A DNA stretch of 64,000 bases from an uncultured Polaribacter sp. (GTDB lineage Bacteria > Bacteroidota > Bacteroidia > Flavobacteriales > Flavobacteriaceae): positions 186,001 through 250,000 of the forward strand of contig NZ_CANNFH010000004.1 of assembly GCF_947503875.1 (NCBI RefSeq), given 5' to 3'. The position numbers and the translations under genes are program-made. Of this stretch, positions 17,319 to 26,156 are shown piece by piece. Position 1 is the first letter of the stretch; every line of letters starts with the position of its first letter. The notes under the pieces are model-generated. The model ran no database searches, was not told the DNA's origin, and worked only from the letters and a program-made list of their open reading frames with translations.

Positions 17319-18572
17319 ATGCAATTAAAACGAGTTGTAGTCACTGGACTTGGCGCATTAACGCCAATTGGTAATAATATAGAAGAGTATTGGAATGGCT
17401 TAGTTAACGGCGTTAACGGAGCAGCACCTGTAACATATTATGATGCTGCCAAGTTCAAAACTCGTTTTGCCTGTGAATTAAAAGATTTTACGGTTACCGA
17501 CTTTATCAATAGAAAAGACGCCCGTAAAATGGATCGATTTACGCAATATGCAATGGTAGCTTCTGATGAAGCAATTGCAGATGCAAAATTAGATCTAGAA
17601 AAAGTAAACAAATTACGCGTTGGTGTAATTTGGGGAGCAGGAATTGGTGGTCTAGAAACTTTCCAAAACGAAGTATTAAACTTTGCTGAGGGAGATGGTA
17701 CACCTAGATTTAATCCTTTTTTTATCCCAAAAATGATTGCAGATATTGCGCCAGGAAATATTTCCATTAAAAATGGATTTATGGGGCCAAATTATACTAC
17801 AGTATCTGCTTGCGCATCTTCTGCTAACGCAATGATAGATGCCATGAACTACATTAGATTAGGTACTTGTGATGTTATTGTAACTGGTGGCTCTGAAGCC
17901 TGTGTTACTATTGCAGGTATGGGTGGTTTTAGTGCAATGCACGCTTTATCTTCTAGAAACGATGATCCAAAAACAGCTTCAAGACCTTTTGATGCTGAAA
18001 GAGATGGGTTTGTTTTAGGTGAAGGAGCAGGTGCAATTGTTTTAGAGAGTTATGAACACGCTAAAGCAAGAGGCGCAAAAATTTACGCAGAAGTAATTGG
18101 TGGAGGAATGTCTTCTGACGCTTACCATATTACTGCACCACATCCTGAAGGAATTGGTGTAATTGCTGTAATGAAAAACTGCTTAGAAAATGCTGGTATT
18201 AAACCAGAAGAGGTAGATCACATCAACACACATGGAACCTCTACTCCACTTGGAGATGTTGCAGAACTTAAGGCAATTTCAGAAGTATTTGGTGACCATG
18301 CTAAAAACATCAATATTAATTCTACAAAATCTATGACTGGGCATTTATTAGGTGCTGCAGGTGCTATAGAGTCTATTGCGTCTATTTTAGCAATGGAACA
18401 TGGTATTGTACCACCAACCATAAATCACGCCAACATAGATGAAAATATAAATCCAGAATTAAACTTAACCTTAAACAAACCTCAAAAACGAGAAATTAAA
18501 GTTGCCATGAGCAACACGTTTGGGTTTGGCGGACACAATGCTTGTGTAGCTTTTAAGAAATTAGAAGAATAA
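17319..18572 (+). CDS. fabF: 3-oxoacyl-ACP synthase II
   Basis: 417 residues. Catalytic Cys165 in TVSACASSAN, His in NTHGTSTPLGD, and Lys/His in NSTKSMTGHLLGAAGA form the KAS II Cys-His-His set. It elongates acyl-ACPs with malonyl-ACP. It follows acpP directly and precedes rnc, the common acpP-fabF-rnc order. Confidence 0.96.
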   Translation: MQLKRVVVTGLGALTPIGNNIEEYWNGLVNGVNGAAPVTYYDAAKFKTRFACELKDFTVTDFINRKDARKMDRFTQYAMVASDEAIADAKLDLEKVNKLRVGVIWGAGIGGLETFQNEVLNFAEGDGTPRFNPFFIPKMIADIAPGNISIKNGFMGPNYTTVSACASSANAMIDAMNYIRLGTCDVIVTGGSEACVTIAGMGGFSAMHALSSRNDDPKTASRPFDAERDGFVLGEGAGAIVLESYEHAKARGAKIYAEVIGGGMSSDAYHITAPHPEGIGVIAVMKNCLENAGIKPEEVDHINTHGTSTPLGDVAELKAISEVFGDHAKNININSTKSMTGHLLGAAGAIESIASILAMEHGIVPPTINHANIDENINPELNLTLNKPQKREIKVAMSNTFGFGGHNACVAFKKLEE

Positions 18573-18585
18573 TAATTAATCATTT

Positions 18586-19323
18586 ATGGGGTTTATTCGT
18601 AATATCATAGAATCTAGGTCTGAAGAAGATTTAGAGCTATATGGCGAATTGAAAAAATTACTCCACTTTTCTCCAAGAAAAATAAACCAATATAAAAAAG
18701 CATTTACACACAGATCTGTGCAAATGTTAGACAAAAATGGCATTCCTATAAATTACGAGCGTTTAGAGTTTTTAGGAGACTCTATATTAGGATCTGTAAT
18801 TGCAGCCTATCTTTATAAAAAAGTACCTAAAGGCACTGAAGGTTACTTAACACAAATGCGTTCTAAAATTGTTAATAGAGAACATTTAAATGAGTTAGGT
18901 AAAGATTTAAACCTTATTAAATTTGTAAAAAGTAACATAGATCAATCCAATGTTGGCGACAATATACATGGTAATATTTTTGAAGCTTTAATTGGCGCAA
19001 TTTACTTAGACAAAGGCTATAATTTTTGTCAGAAATTTATTTATAACAAGGTTATTGTACCTTATGTAGATATTGAAAAACTAGAGGGTAAAATTACCAG
19101 TTACAAGGGTTTAATTATTGAATGGTGTCAAAAACAAAAGAAAAAATACAATTTTGATTCTTACGAAGATACAGGTAATGATCCCATAAAACACTTTAGC
19201 GTAAAAATTAGCATAGATGGCAAGCAGATTGCTAAAGGCAGAGCAACTTCAAAGAAAAAAGCTGAAGAGCAAGCCTCTAAAAGGGTTTACTATGCTTTTC
19301 AAGATGAAATTTCTTTAGATTAA
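18586..19323 (+). CDS. rnc: Ribonuclease III
   Basis: 245 residues. Signature NYERLEFLGDSILG with the catalytic acidic residues (about 60-73), a second acidic pair in GNIFEALIGAIYLDKG, and a C-terminal dsRNA-binding domain (TSYKGLIIEWCQKQ ... GRATSKKKAEEQASKR). It cuts double-stranded RNA, including rRNA precursors; the many palindromic repeats in this genome are possible targets, which is speculation. Confidence 0.95.
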   Translation: MGFIRNIIESRSEEDLELYGELKKLLHFSPRKINQYKKAFTHRSVQMLDKNGIPINYERLEFLGDSILGSVIAAYLYKKVPKGTEGYLTQMRSKIVNREHLNELGKDLNLIKFVKSNIDQSNVGDNIHGNIFEALIGAIYLDKGYNFCQKFIYNKVIVPYVDIEKLEGKITSYKGLIIEWCQKQKKKYNFDSYEDTGNDPIKHFSVKISIDGKQIAKGRATSKKKAEEQASKRVYYAFQDEISLD

Positions 19324-19332
19324 AAGTACCGC

Positions 19333-20079
19333 TTATCTCTTTTTCTTACCCTTCAAAAAACTTCTCCAATTTGCTGTAAAACCAATGTATGCGTTTTCTG
19401 CTGTAAGCAATTCCAAACCATTTGTTGGCGAATGATAAGAGACAAAAAGACCTAAGGTGAAATGCTTAAAATTATAATGTATTGCTTTACTAACTGTAAA
19501 AATTAGCAAATTTGGGTTATCTCTTATATTACGTTCTTCTGCAATATCATAATTAGTAAATGCTAAACTGTTTAGCTGCACATACTCTACCCTTATAGGC
19601 AAGTGAAAAGAAAAATAGTTTTCACGTTTTACACCTCCATCATTCCGTTTTAAATTCAAATTAAATTGGTTGTATATATTTGAAAAAGAGAAGTCTGCAA
19701 AACTATCGGCATTTTGTAATTCTGTATTTCTAATATTTCCAAAGCCGTAACCTAAAAAGTTTTCTATGTAAAAGGTTTTGTTTTTATTGTTATTAGTATA
19801 ACCCAAAGCCATATTTGTAACATTACCTTGTGCATTAAACCTATCTTTTACATAATCTTTACTTTCTGTAAAACCTATATGTGCTACAAAATGGTCTGAA
19901 ATGGCATAGTAAGCATTTGCATTAAGCGTTCTTACACCACTGCTGGTGGCAATACTTCCAGAAACTGCATAATCTCCTTTTTCTTCTAAATTTGAAATTA
20001 ATGGAGGGATATGTATATATCTTGATGATACACAAGAAAATGAAACCAATAATATAGTTAAAAGTAGTAAATATCTCAT
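19333..20079 (-). CDS. Probable lipoprotein with beta-rich, barrel-like body; function unknown
   Basis: 248 residues. A lipoprotein signal ends SFSCVSS (Cys16). The body is rich in alternating patterns and Tyr/Phe/Asn (for example MALGYTNNNKNKTFYIENFLGYGFGN, quoted here only as an example of composition in two halves), as in outer-membrane or surface beta proteins, but ends in a basic tail (FLKGKKKR) rather than an aromatic residue. I do not recognise a family. It converges on rnc with 9 bases between the stops. Confidence 0.6.
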   Translation of the reverse strand: MRYLLLLTILLVSFSCVSSRYIHIPPLISNLEEKGDYAVSGSIATSSGVRTLNANAYYAISDHFVAHIGFTESKDYVKDRFNAQGNVTNMALGYTNNNKNKTFYIENFLGYGFGNIRNTELQNADSFADFSFSNIYNQFNLNLKRNDGGVKRENYFSFHLPIRVEYVQLNSLAFTNYDIAEERNIRDNPNLLIFTVSKAIHYNFKHFTLGLFVSYHSPTNGLELLTAENAYIGFTANWRSFLKGKKKR

Positions 20080-20306
20080 AGCTCACTTTTTTTAGTGAAA
20101 CTAAACATTTCGAATCAAATGAAAGCGTGTTACTCCATAAAACTAAATAGAAAGCTTAAAAACGTAACTATTTTTTATAAAAAAACTCAGATACACACCT
20201 TTAAAAACCTCATAATTTTTGTAAAAGAGTTAAAATAACACACTTTCTAGCAAAAATAGCGATAACGTTTTCGTTAAAATAAGCACGAAAACTCGTAAAC
20301 TATTAG

Positions 20307-20314
20307 TAGCTTTG
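20307..20314 (+). promoter_or_regulatory. Predicted -7 element (TAGCTTTG) for the IPExxxVDY-pyk operon
   Basis: TAnnTTTG match 37 bases before the ATG at 20351. The -33 region is not convincing. Confidence 0.45.
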
Positions 20315-20350
20315 TTTTATTACATAAGACTAATAAGTATATTTACAAAT

Positions 20351-20821
20351 ATGCAAATTCATGCTTTAAGTTTAAACGATTTTTGTGAAGAACAGTATAC
20401 CTTAATAGGCATACACACAACATTAGAAGACTACAGACTAGCCTATTTGTTAAATAAAAACTTAGACACAAAGTTTTCTAAATCTAAAAGCGATTTAGAA
20501 TTCTCTAAAAACGGAGAACAATCGACTTTTTCTGTTTATAATTACACCAGTAAAAAATACGATTTTGAATGGTTTTTAATTGCAAATAGCTTTAAAAAGG
20601 AAAATCAAACTGATATTAGTCAGCTTTTACTAACAGCAGAAACTAGAACTTATTTAATACCAGAAAAAAAAAAAATAGATTATTTTATTAAAATATCTGG
20701 AGAAACAACAAATAGCTACGTTTCTAAAAAATTAGATAAAATAAAAAATATTGAGCAAGTAATTACGGCTTACCCAATAGATAAAAATACATTAAAGTCT
20801 AAAGACTATTTAATATTTTAA
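20351..20821 (+). CDS. IPExxxVDY-family protein
   Basis: 156 residues from the ATG at 20351. An upstream in-frame ATG at 20312 overlaps the predicted promoter and is rejected. The family signature is present near residue 98 in the form LIPEKKKIDYFIKISG. The family is specific to Bacteroidetes, sits between rnc and pyk in this group, and has no known function. It ends two bases before pyk, so it is probably co-transcribed with it. No signal peptide; cytoplasmic. Confidence 0.85.
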   Translation: MQIHALSLNDFCEEQYTLIGIHTTLEDYRLAYLLNKNLDTKFSKSKSDLEFSKNGEQSTFSVYNYTSKKYDFEWFLIANSFKKENQTDISQLLLTAETRTYLIPEKKKIDYFIKISGETTNSYVSKKLDKIKNIEQVITAYPIDKNTLKSKDYLIF

Positions 20822-20823
20822 AT

Positions 20824-22251
20824 ATGGAATTATACAAAAAAACCAAAATAGTTGCAACCCTAGGTCCTGCAGTTAATACAAAAGAAAAAATGAGAGCTTT
20901 AGCCATTGCTGGTGTAAATGTTTTCAGAATAAATTTTTCTCATGCAGACTATGAAGTTGTAAAGCAAAATGTAACTAGAATTAGAGAAATAAATGCAGAA
21001 AATGATTTTAATGTAGCTATTTTGGCAGATTTACAAGGTCCTAAATTACGTGTTGGTGTAATGGAAGATGGTGTTGTTTTAAACGACGGTGATTCATTTA
21101 CATTTACTACAGAAAAATGTATAGGTAATAAAGAAAAAGCATTTATGACCTACCAACGTTTTCCTAAAGATGTAAAAGTTGGTGAGCAAATTTTAGTAGA
21201 TGATGGTAAACTATTATTCGAAGTAGTTTCTACAGATAAAGACAAAGAAGTAGTCGTTAAAACTATTGTTGGTGGTCCTTTAAAATCTAAAAAAGGAGTA
21301 AACTTGCCAAATACTGCCATTTCTTTACCTGCCTTAACAGAAAAGGACAAAGAAGATGCCATTTTTGCTTTAGGCTTAGAAGTAGATTGGATGGCGCTTT
21401 CTTTTGTAAGAACACCAGAAGATTTAAGAATGTTACGCGACTTAATTTCGCAACATTCTGAGTATAGAGTGCCTGTAATTGCGAAAATAGAAAAACCTGA
21501 AGCCGTAGCAAATATAGATTCTTTAATACCTTATTGTGATGGTTTAATGGTAGCTCGTGGAGATTTAGGTGTAGAAATACCAATGCAAGACGTACCATTA
21601 ATTCAAAAGAAATTAGTAAGACGTGCCAAAAGAGCAAGAATTCCTGTAATTATTGCAACACAAATGATGGAAACTATGATTGAAAACTCTGTACCCACAA
21701 GAGCAGAGGTAAATGATGTAGCCAACTCTATTATGGATGGTGCAGATGCAGTAATGCTTTCTGGAGAAACTTCTGTAGGCAAAAACCCTCTAAGAGTTAT
21801 TCAAAAAATGGCTGAGATTATTAAGGCTGTAGAAAACTCTAGAATGATTAAAGTACCTCATGAAGCACCACATATTAAAACCAACAGATTTATTACAAAA
21901 TCAGTTTGTCATCATGCTGCTTTAATGGCAAATAATATAGGAGCAAAAGCAATTTCTACGCTAACTAACAGTGGTTATACAGCATTTCAAATATCTGCTT
22001 GGAGACCACAATCTAAAATATTGGCTTTTTCTTCGGAAAGAAGAATTTTAGGAAAACTAAATTTACTTTGGGGTGTTAGAGCTTTTTATTACGATAAAAA
22101 TTTAAGTACAGATGATACTGTTGTAGATATCAACAATATTTCTAAAGAACAAGGCTACGTAAAAGAAGGCGATTTTATGATAAACCTTACATCTATGCCT
22201 GTAGAAGAAAAAGGAATGGTAAATACCTTAAGAGTATCTGAAATAGATTAA
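20824..22251 (+). CDS. pyk: Pyruvate kinase
   Basis: 475 residues, full length. TKIVATLGPA at the N-terminus, the ADLQGPKLRVG substrate segment, the active-site signature IPVIAKIEKPEAV with the catalytic Lys, GDLGVEIP, and ATQMMETMI with NDVANSIMDGADAVMLSGET follow the canonical order. It converts PEP and ADP to pyruvate and ATP. It is closed by a hairpin terminator at 22272. Confidence 0.97.
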   Translation: MELYKKTKIVATLGPAVNTKEKMRALAIAGVNVFRINFSHADYEVVKQNVTRIREINAENDFNVAILADLQGPKLRVGVMEDGVVLNDGDSFTFTTEKCIGNKEKAFMTYQRFPKDVKVGEQILVDDGKLLFEVVSTDKDKEVVVKTIVGGPLKSKKGVNLPNTAISLPALTEKDKEDAIFALGLEVDWMALSFVRTPEDLRMLRDLISQHSEYRVPVIAKIEKPEAVANIDSLIPYCDGLMVARGDLGVEIPMQDVPLIQKKLVRRAKRARIPVIIATQMMETMIENSVPTRAEVNDVANSIMDGADAVMLSGETSVGKNPLRVIQKMAEIIKAVENSRMIKVPHEAPHIKTNRFITKSVCHHAALMANNIGAKAISTLTNSGYTAFQISAWRPQSKILAFSSERRILGKLNLLWGVRAFYYDKNLSTDDTVVDINNISKEQGYVKEGDFMINLTSMPVEEKGMVNTLRVSEID

Positions 22252-22271
22252 AAAAATATTATTTTATATTT

Positions 22272-22308
22272 AAAAAAGCATTTTGAGCAATCGAAATGCT
22301 TTTTTTTA
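22272..22308. terminator. Bidirectional terminator between pyk and the PKS cluster
   Basis: AAAAAAGCATTT pairs with AAATGCTTTTTT around GAGCAATCG, with T-runs on both strands. It serves both pyk and the converging polyketide-type cluster. Confidence 0.85.
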
Positions 22309-22317
22309 TGATATGTA

Positions 22318-23592
22318 CTATTGATATTTTTTAAAAATAACACAAGCATTTACATCACCAAAACCAAAACTTGCTTTGGCCAAATAAGTAATATTTGTAT
22401 TTAATTTTTTTACAGGAATTTTATCTTTCGCTATAAAATTGGTTATTTCTGGGTGCATGTCTTCACAATTAATATTTGGAAATACAAACTGTTCTTTTAC
22501 TTGCAAAACACAAGCTACAGCTTCTATAGCACCTGCAGCAGCCAAACAATGCCCTACTTGGGATTTTAAAGAATTTATATAAGGAAAATCCGTTCCTTTT
22601 CTTTGCAACGCCTTCGTCCAGTTTTCTATCTCTAAACTGTCTTTACTTGTGGCTGTTAAATGTCCGTTGATTACATCAATATCATTTGCAGTAATCTTAG
22701 CATCCATAATTGCGTCTGTAACACATCTTTGCACGGCTTCAGCATTTGGTGCAGTTAAAGTACCTCCGTTTCTCTGTCCGCCAGAATTCATATTTCCGCC
22801 TAAAACCTCTGCATAAATGGTAGCTCCTCTTGCTAAAGCACTTTCTAAAGACTCCAAAACCAAAGCTCCTCCTCCACTTCCAGGTACAAAACCAGCAGCA
22901 CTTGCAGACATGGGTCTAGAACCTTTTTCTGGAGTATCATTGTGCTTATAACTCATTACACGCATGGCATCAAAACCACCCCAAGTATATAAACTACTAT
23001 CACTAGAACTACCTACCAACATGCGTTTTGCTTTACCAGATTTTATACGATCAAAACCTAATAAAAGTGCCTCTGTGCCTGTTGTACAAGCAGACGAATT
23101 TGTAGTTACCTGATTGCCCAAACCTAACATACCACCCAAATAAGCAGAAATACCACTTGCCATTGTTTGCAAAACAGAAGTACTTCCTAAACGTCTTACT
23201 TTTTGGTCGTCTATCTTATAAATGGATTCTCTAAACTTTTCAATTCCAGAAGTTCCTGCGCCAAAAACTAAACCAGTATCGTAATCTAAAGCCGAATTTT
23301 CATCAACAGAAAAACCAGCATCTTTCCAAGCATCAACGCCAGCCATAACGCCATATAAAATAGAAGTACTGTTAAAGTCACGTAATTGTAATGGAGTTAA
23401 ATAGCTTGCTTTTATTTCTTCAGAAACGTCTGGTATACCACCAATACAACAAGAAAATCCTTTATCTTTTAAATTTTGATGAAATGTAATTCCAGATTTG
23501 CCTGTTTTTATAGCATCTGTAAATGCTGATAAACCCACACCATTTGGCGCTACAACTCCTAAACCTGTAATTACTACTCTATTTTTAGACAC
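22318..23592 (-). CDS. Beta-ketoacyl-ACP synthase of the type III PKS cluster
   Basis: 424 residues, thiolase-fold KAS I/II. Catalytic Cys169 in TNSSACTTGT, His311 in INGHLTATSKDS (a deviation from the usual NAHGTST), Lys343 and His348 in SLKSQVGHCLAAAGA, and C-terminal SFGFGDVNAC. The triad is complete, so it should be active and not merely a chain-length partner. It is distinct from the housekeeping FabF at 17319. With the FabZ-like dehydratase it probably builds a specialised acyl starter for the neighbouring type III PKS. Last gene of the minus-strand cluster. Confidence 0.85.
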   Translation of the reverse strand: MSKNRVVITGLGVVAPNGVGLSAFTDAIKTGKSGITFHQNLKDKGFSCCIGGIPDVSEEIKASYLTPLQLRDFNSTSILYGVMAGVDAWKDAGFSVDENSALDYDTGLVFGAGTSGIEKFRESIYKIDDQKVRRLGSTSVLQTMASGISAYLGGMLGLGNQVTTNSSACTTGTEALLLGFDRIKSGKAKRMLVGSSSDSSLYTWGGFDAMRVMSYKHNDTPEKGSRPMSASAAGFVPGSGGGALVLESLESALARGATIYAEVLGGNMNSGGQRNGGTLTAPNAEAVQRCVTDAIMDAKITANDIDVINGHLTATSKDSLEIENWTKALQRKGTDFPYINSLKSQVGHCLAAAGAIEAVACVLQVKEQFVFPNINCEDMHPEITNFIAKDKIPVKKLNTNITYLAKASFGFGDVNACVIFKKYQ

Positions 23593-23656
23593 TAATTTTA
23601 ATGATTTTTAAGAATCTGATTATTCAGTTCTTATTTTTTAATTTTTCTTAATAATT

Positions 23657-23677
23657 TTAAAACCTGTGAGGTTTTAT
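23657..23677. repeat. Small hairpin between the dehydratase and ketosynthase genes
   Basis: TAAAACCT-GTG-AGGTTTTA, an 8-bp stem with a 3-base loop, inside the 91-base gap within the cluster. It resembles the hairpins at 9123 and 60521. Confidence 0.5.
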
Positions 23678-23683
23678 AAAATG

Positions 23684-24121
23684 TTACATTACCAACATTC
23701 CAGAAATTTCTCCTCTACAAACCAATTCTTCTTTGGCATTAAACAACTTTACTTTACATTTTAATTTATTGAATCTAAAATACACTTTTTCGGAAACTAC
23801 AGTAACTTTTTCACCTGGTAAAACCGTTTTGTAAAAATCTACTTGATTAGAAGTTAGTGCAATTTGTGGTTTTTTTTCTGATGAAATTTCATCCTTCAAC
23901 AAAAAAATACCCAAACAAACCAAACCAATTTGCGCCATGGTTTCTGTTAAAATTACACCTGGTGTAATTGGATTTTCTTTAAAATGACCTTTGTAAAAAA
24001 ACTCGTTTTGTGTAAATGTATAATTGCCTGTAATTCCGTTTTCTGAAATTGCTGTAAGTTCATCAACAAACAAAAAAGGTTTTTGATATGGAAGGTTTTT
24101 TATGATTTCTGTTTGGTTCAT
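23684..24121 (-). CDS. FabZ-like 3-hydroxyacyl-ACP dehydratase of the PKS cluster
   Basis: 145 residues, hot-dog fold. The catalytic region YKGHFKENPITPGVILTETMAQIG has the His of GHF and the Glu of the ILTETMAQ helix; FabZ normally shows GHFPG, so FKEN is a variant that may mean a special substrate. Hydration state and substrate are not known. Lies between the PKS and the ketosynthase. Confidence 0.8.
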   Translation of the reverse strand: MNQTEIIKNLPYQKPFLFVDELTAISENGITGNYTFTQNEFFYKGHFKENPITPGVILTETMAQIGLVCLGIFLLKDEISSEKKPQIALTSNQVDFYKTVLPGEKVTVVSEKVYFRFNKLKCKVKLFNAKEELVCRGEISGMLVM

Positions 24122-24152
24122 TTATAATAATTAACTTTCTGTTCTCAGTTTT

Positions 24153-24240
24153 GTCGTTTCAACCTTTTGAAAGAAATCTCATAAAAAGGCTAAAATAGTA
24201 TGTTAATTTTTAGTGAGATTTCTCCTAACGTCGAAATGAC
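24153..24240. repeat. Dispersed palindromic repeat (copy 7, complete)
   Basis: Left arm GTCGTTTCAAC and GAAAGAAATCTCA; right arm GTGAGATTTCTCC and GTCGAAATGAC. It is one of the most complete copies and lies inside the PKS cluster, between the PKS and dehydratase genes. Confidence 0.65.
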
Positions 24241-24287
24241 AATATTATGGATTGTTTCGATTCCTGCCTTCGCAGGAATTAAAGCAT

Positions 24288-25340
24288 TTACCATTCCAAC
24301 AAAACACGTTGTGCAGAAAAACCTGGACCAAAACTTAGCATAATTCCACGTTCGCCTTTGGCAGGATTTCTATCCATAAAACGTTCTAAAACGTATAGCA
24401 CAGTTGCACTAGACATGTTACCATACAAACGCAAAACTTCTTTTGTATCGTTAATATTTTTGCCTAGTTTACCAAACAAATCTTCTACAGTTTGTACAAT
24501 TTTTTTTCCTCCTGGATGAAAAATTAAATGATCTATATCTTTAATAGTTAACTTATTTTTTTCTAAAAACGGGTGAATAATATCTGGAAAATGAGCTGCA
24601 ATTTTTTGGGGAACTTCTTTATCTAATATCATTTGCAAGCCCGTGTTTACCAAATTAAACCCCATCATTTTAGTAGCATCATAAAAATGATACATGGCTT
24701 GGTCTATAATTTTAGGACCATTATCTTTTTCAAAAGAAGAAAGGATTACACTAGAAGCACCATCACCAAAAATGGCAGCACTTACTATATTTGTCATAGA
24801 ATAATCATCTAATTGAAACGTTGCTGTTGGTGCCTCTACAGCAACTACAGCTGCTCTTTTATTAGGATTTGCTTTTAAGAAATTCTTTGCATAAATAATA
24901 CCAGAAACACCTGCTGCACAACCCATTTCTGTAACTGGCAAACGCACAATATTTTGTTTCATCCCTAAAGAATTAATTAAATACGCGTCTACAGACGGAA
25001 TCATGATACCTGTGCAACTTACAGTAATTATATAATCGATATCTGTTGCTTTTAAATTGGCTTTTTCTAAAGATTTTTTAAGAGATTTTTCGGCTAATTT
25101 TACAACCTCTCTTGCATAAATATCATTCTTTTCTTGGAAAGAAGTTGCCATAAAAACTTCCTCAGGATCCATAATAGAGTAACGTTTGTCTACAGCTGCA
25201 CCTTCAAAAAGTTTAATTACTTTTCTTTTAAAACGAGATTCTTGCCCTTCCATCCACATTTCTACAAACGGAATAATATCTTTAGTTTCTCTATAATATT
25301 CTGGCAATTGTTTTGCAACTGCTGTTATTTTTACACTCAT
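24288..25340 (-). CDS. Type III polyketide synthase (chalcone/stilbene-synthase family)
   Basis: 350 residues. The Cys-His-Asn triad is intact: Cys141 in TEMGCAAGVSG, His275 in IFHPGGKK and Asn308 in YGNMSSAT, with the C-terminal GFGPG-type loop present as SFGPGFSAQR. The family condenses an acyl starter with malonyl-CoA into pyrones, resorcinols or resorcylic acids. The dedicated KAS and dehydratase suggest a fatty acyl-ACP or acyl-CoA starter, and the flavin oxidoreductase and methyltransferase suggest later ring hydroxylation and methylation. Product unknown to me; an alkylresorcinol or alkylquinone lipid is the leading guess. Confidence 0.9.
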   Translation of the reverse strand: MSVKITAVAKQLPEYYRETKDIIPFVEMWMEGQESRFKRKVIKLFEGAAVDKRYSIMDPEEVFMATSFQEKNDIYAREVVKLAEKSLKKSLEKANLKATDIDYIITVSCTGIMIPSVDAYLINSLGMKQNIVRLPVTEMGCAAGVSGIIYAKNFLKANPNKRAAVVAVEAPTATFQLDDYSMTNIVSAAIFGDGASSVILSSFEKDNGPKIIDQAMYHFYDATKMMGFNLVNTGLQMILDKEVPQKIAAHFPDIIHPFLEKNKLTIKDIDHLIFHPGGKKIVQTVEDLFGKLGKNINDTKEVLRLYGNMSSATVLYVLERFMDRNPAKGERGIMLSFGPGFSAQRVLLEW

Positions 25341-25418
25341 AGGTTTTCTTTATATTTTGGCATAAATCTTAAAAATTCTTCAAAAGAATATTTTAATAGT
25401 TTTTTAAATGCTGTGTGT

Positions 25419-26156
25419 TTAAAATGAACTCTTTTTCAGCGTCCAACGCCAACGAAATGCCCATTTCCAAGTAATTTCTACTGCTTTAATATTTGGTTCC
25501 GTTTGTTGTAATTGCTTAGACATTGCCTCTAAATCTTTTCTTTTAAATCCTCTTAAAACAGAAACCAAACCATCATGAATAATCATTTTATTGGTTATAA
25601 AAACAGCCAATAATTTAAATAAATAATACGCCACTTTATGCCTATGCAAATCATTTACAACTATGGCTATTTTTGTCTGTTTTAAAGTATCTTTTAAAAA
25701 TGAAACTAAAGGTTTTTCTTTAAAATGATGAAAAAACAAAGTCGCTAAAACTACATCAAATTGTTGTTTTTTAAAATCATCAGAAAAAATATCTTGTATT
25801 TTAAATGACAGTTCTGGAAAATCAACAGATAATTCATTGGCATAATCAATTGCAGTTGGGTTGGCATCTACACCAATCAACTTAAATTTATAACCATTTT
25901 TTCTTCCAAACTTTGCAACATCACGTAAAATATCTCCATGTCCACAACCTAAATCTACAATGGTAATTTCTTGTTCTTTTGGGTGGTTTTTTAAAACTGC
26001 TTTTACGGCATTTACAGTAACCAAATTACCACCTAACCAACGATTTATGCTTTCTAATTTATCTAAAACATCACGTAACAAATCGCCACCAATAGAAAAA
26101 TCGTCCATCATTTCTTCTTGGTCAGAACGTTTAGAAGTATCTGCTAAAAAAGCCAT
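25419..26156 (-). CDS. SAM-dependent methyltransferase of the PKS cluster
   Basis: 245 residues with SAM motif I VDLGCGHGDILRD (about 73-85), motif II-like GVDANPTAIDYA and the post-motif LATLFFHHF, as in Methyltransf_25/UbiE-like enzymes. It overlaps the end of the flavin oxidoreductase gene by one base (TAATG), so translation is coupled. It probably methylates the PKS product; substrate unknown. Confidence 0.85.
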   Translation of the reverse strand: MAFLADTSKRSDQEEMMDDFSIGGDLLRDVLDKLESINRWLGGNLVTVNAVKAVLKNHPKEQEITIVDLGCGHGDILRDVAKFGRKNGYKFKLIGVDANPTAIDYANELSVDFPELSFKIQDIFSDDFKKQQFDVVLATLFFHHFKEKPLVSFLKDTLKQTKIAIVVNDLHRHKVAYYLFKLLAVFITNKMIIHDGLVSVLRGFKRKDLEAMSKQLQQTEPNIKAVEITWKWAFRWRWTLKKSSF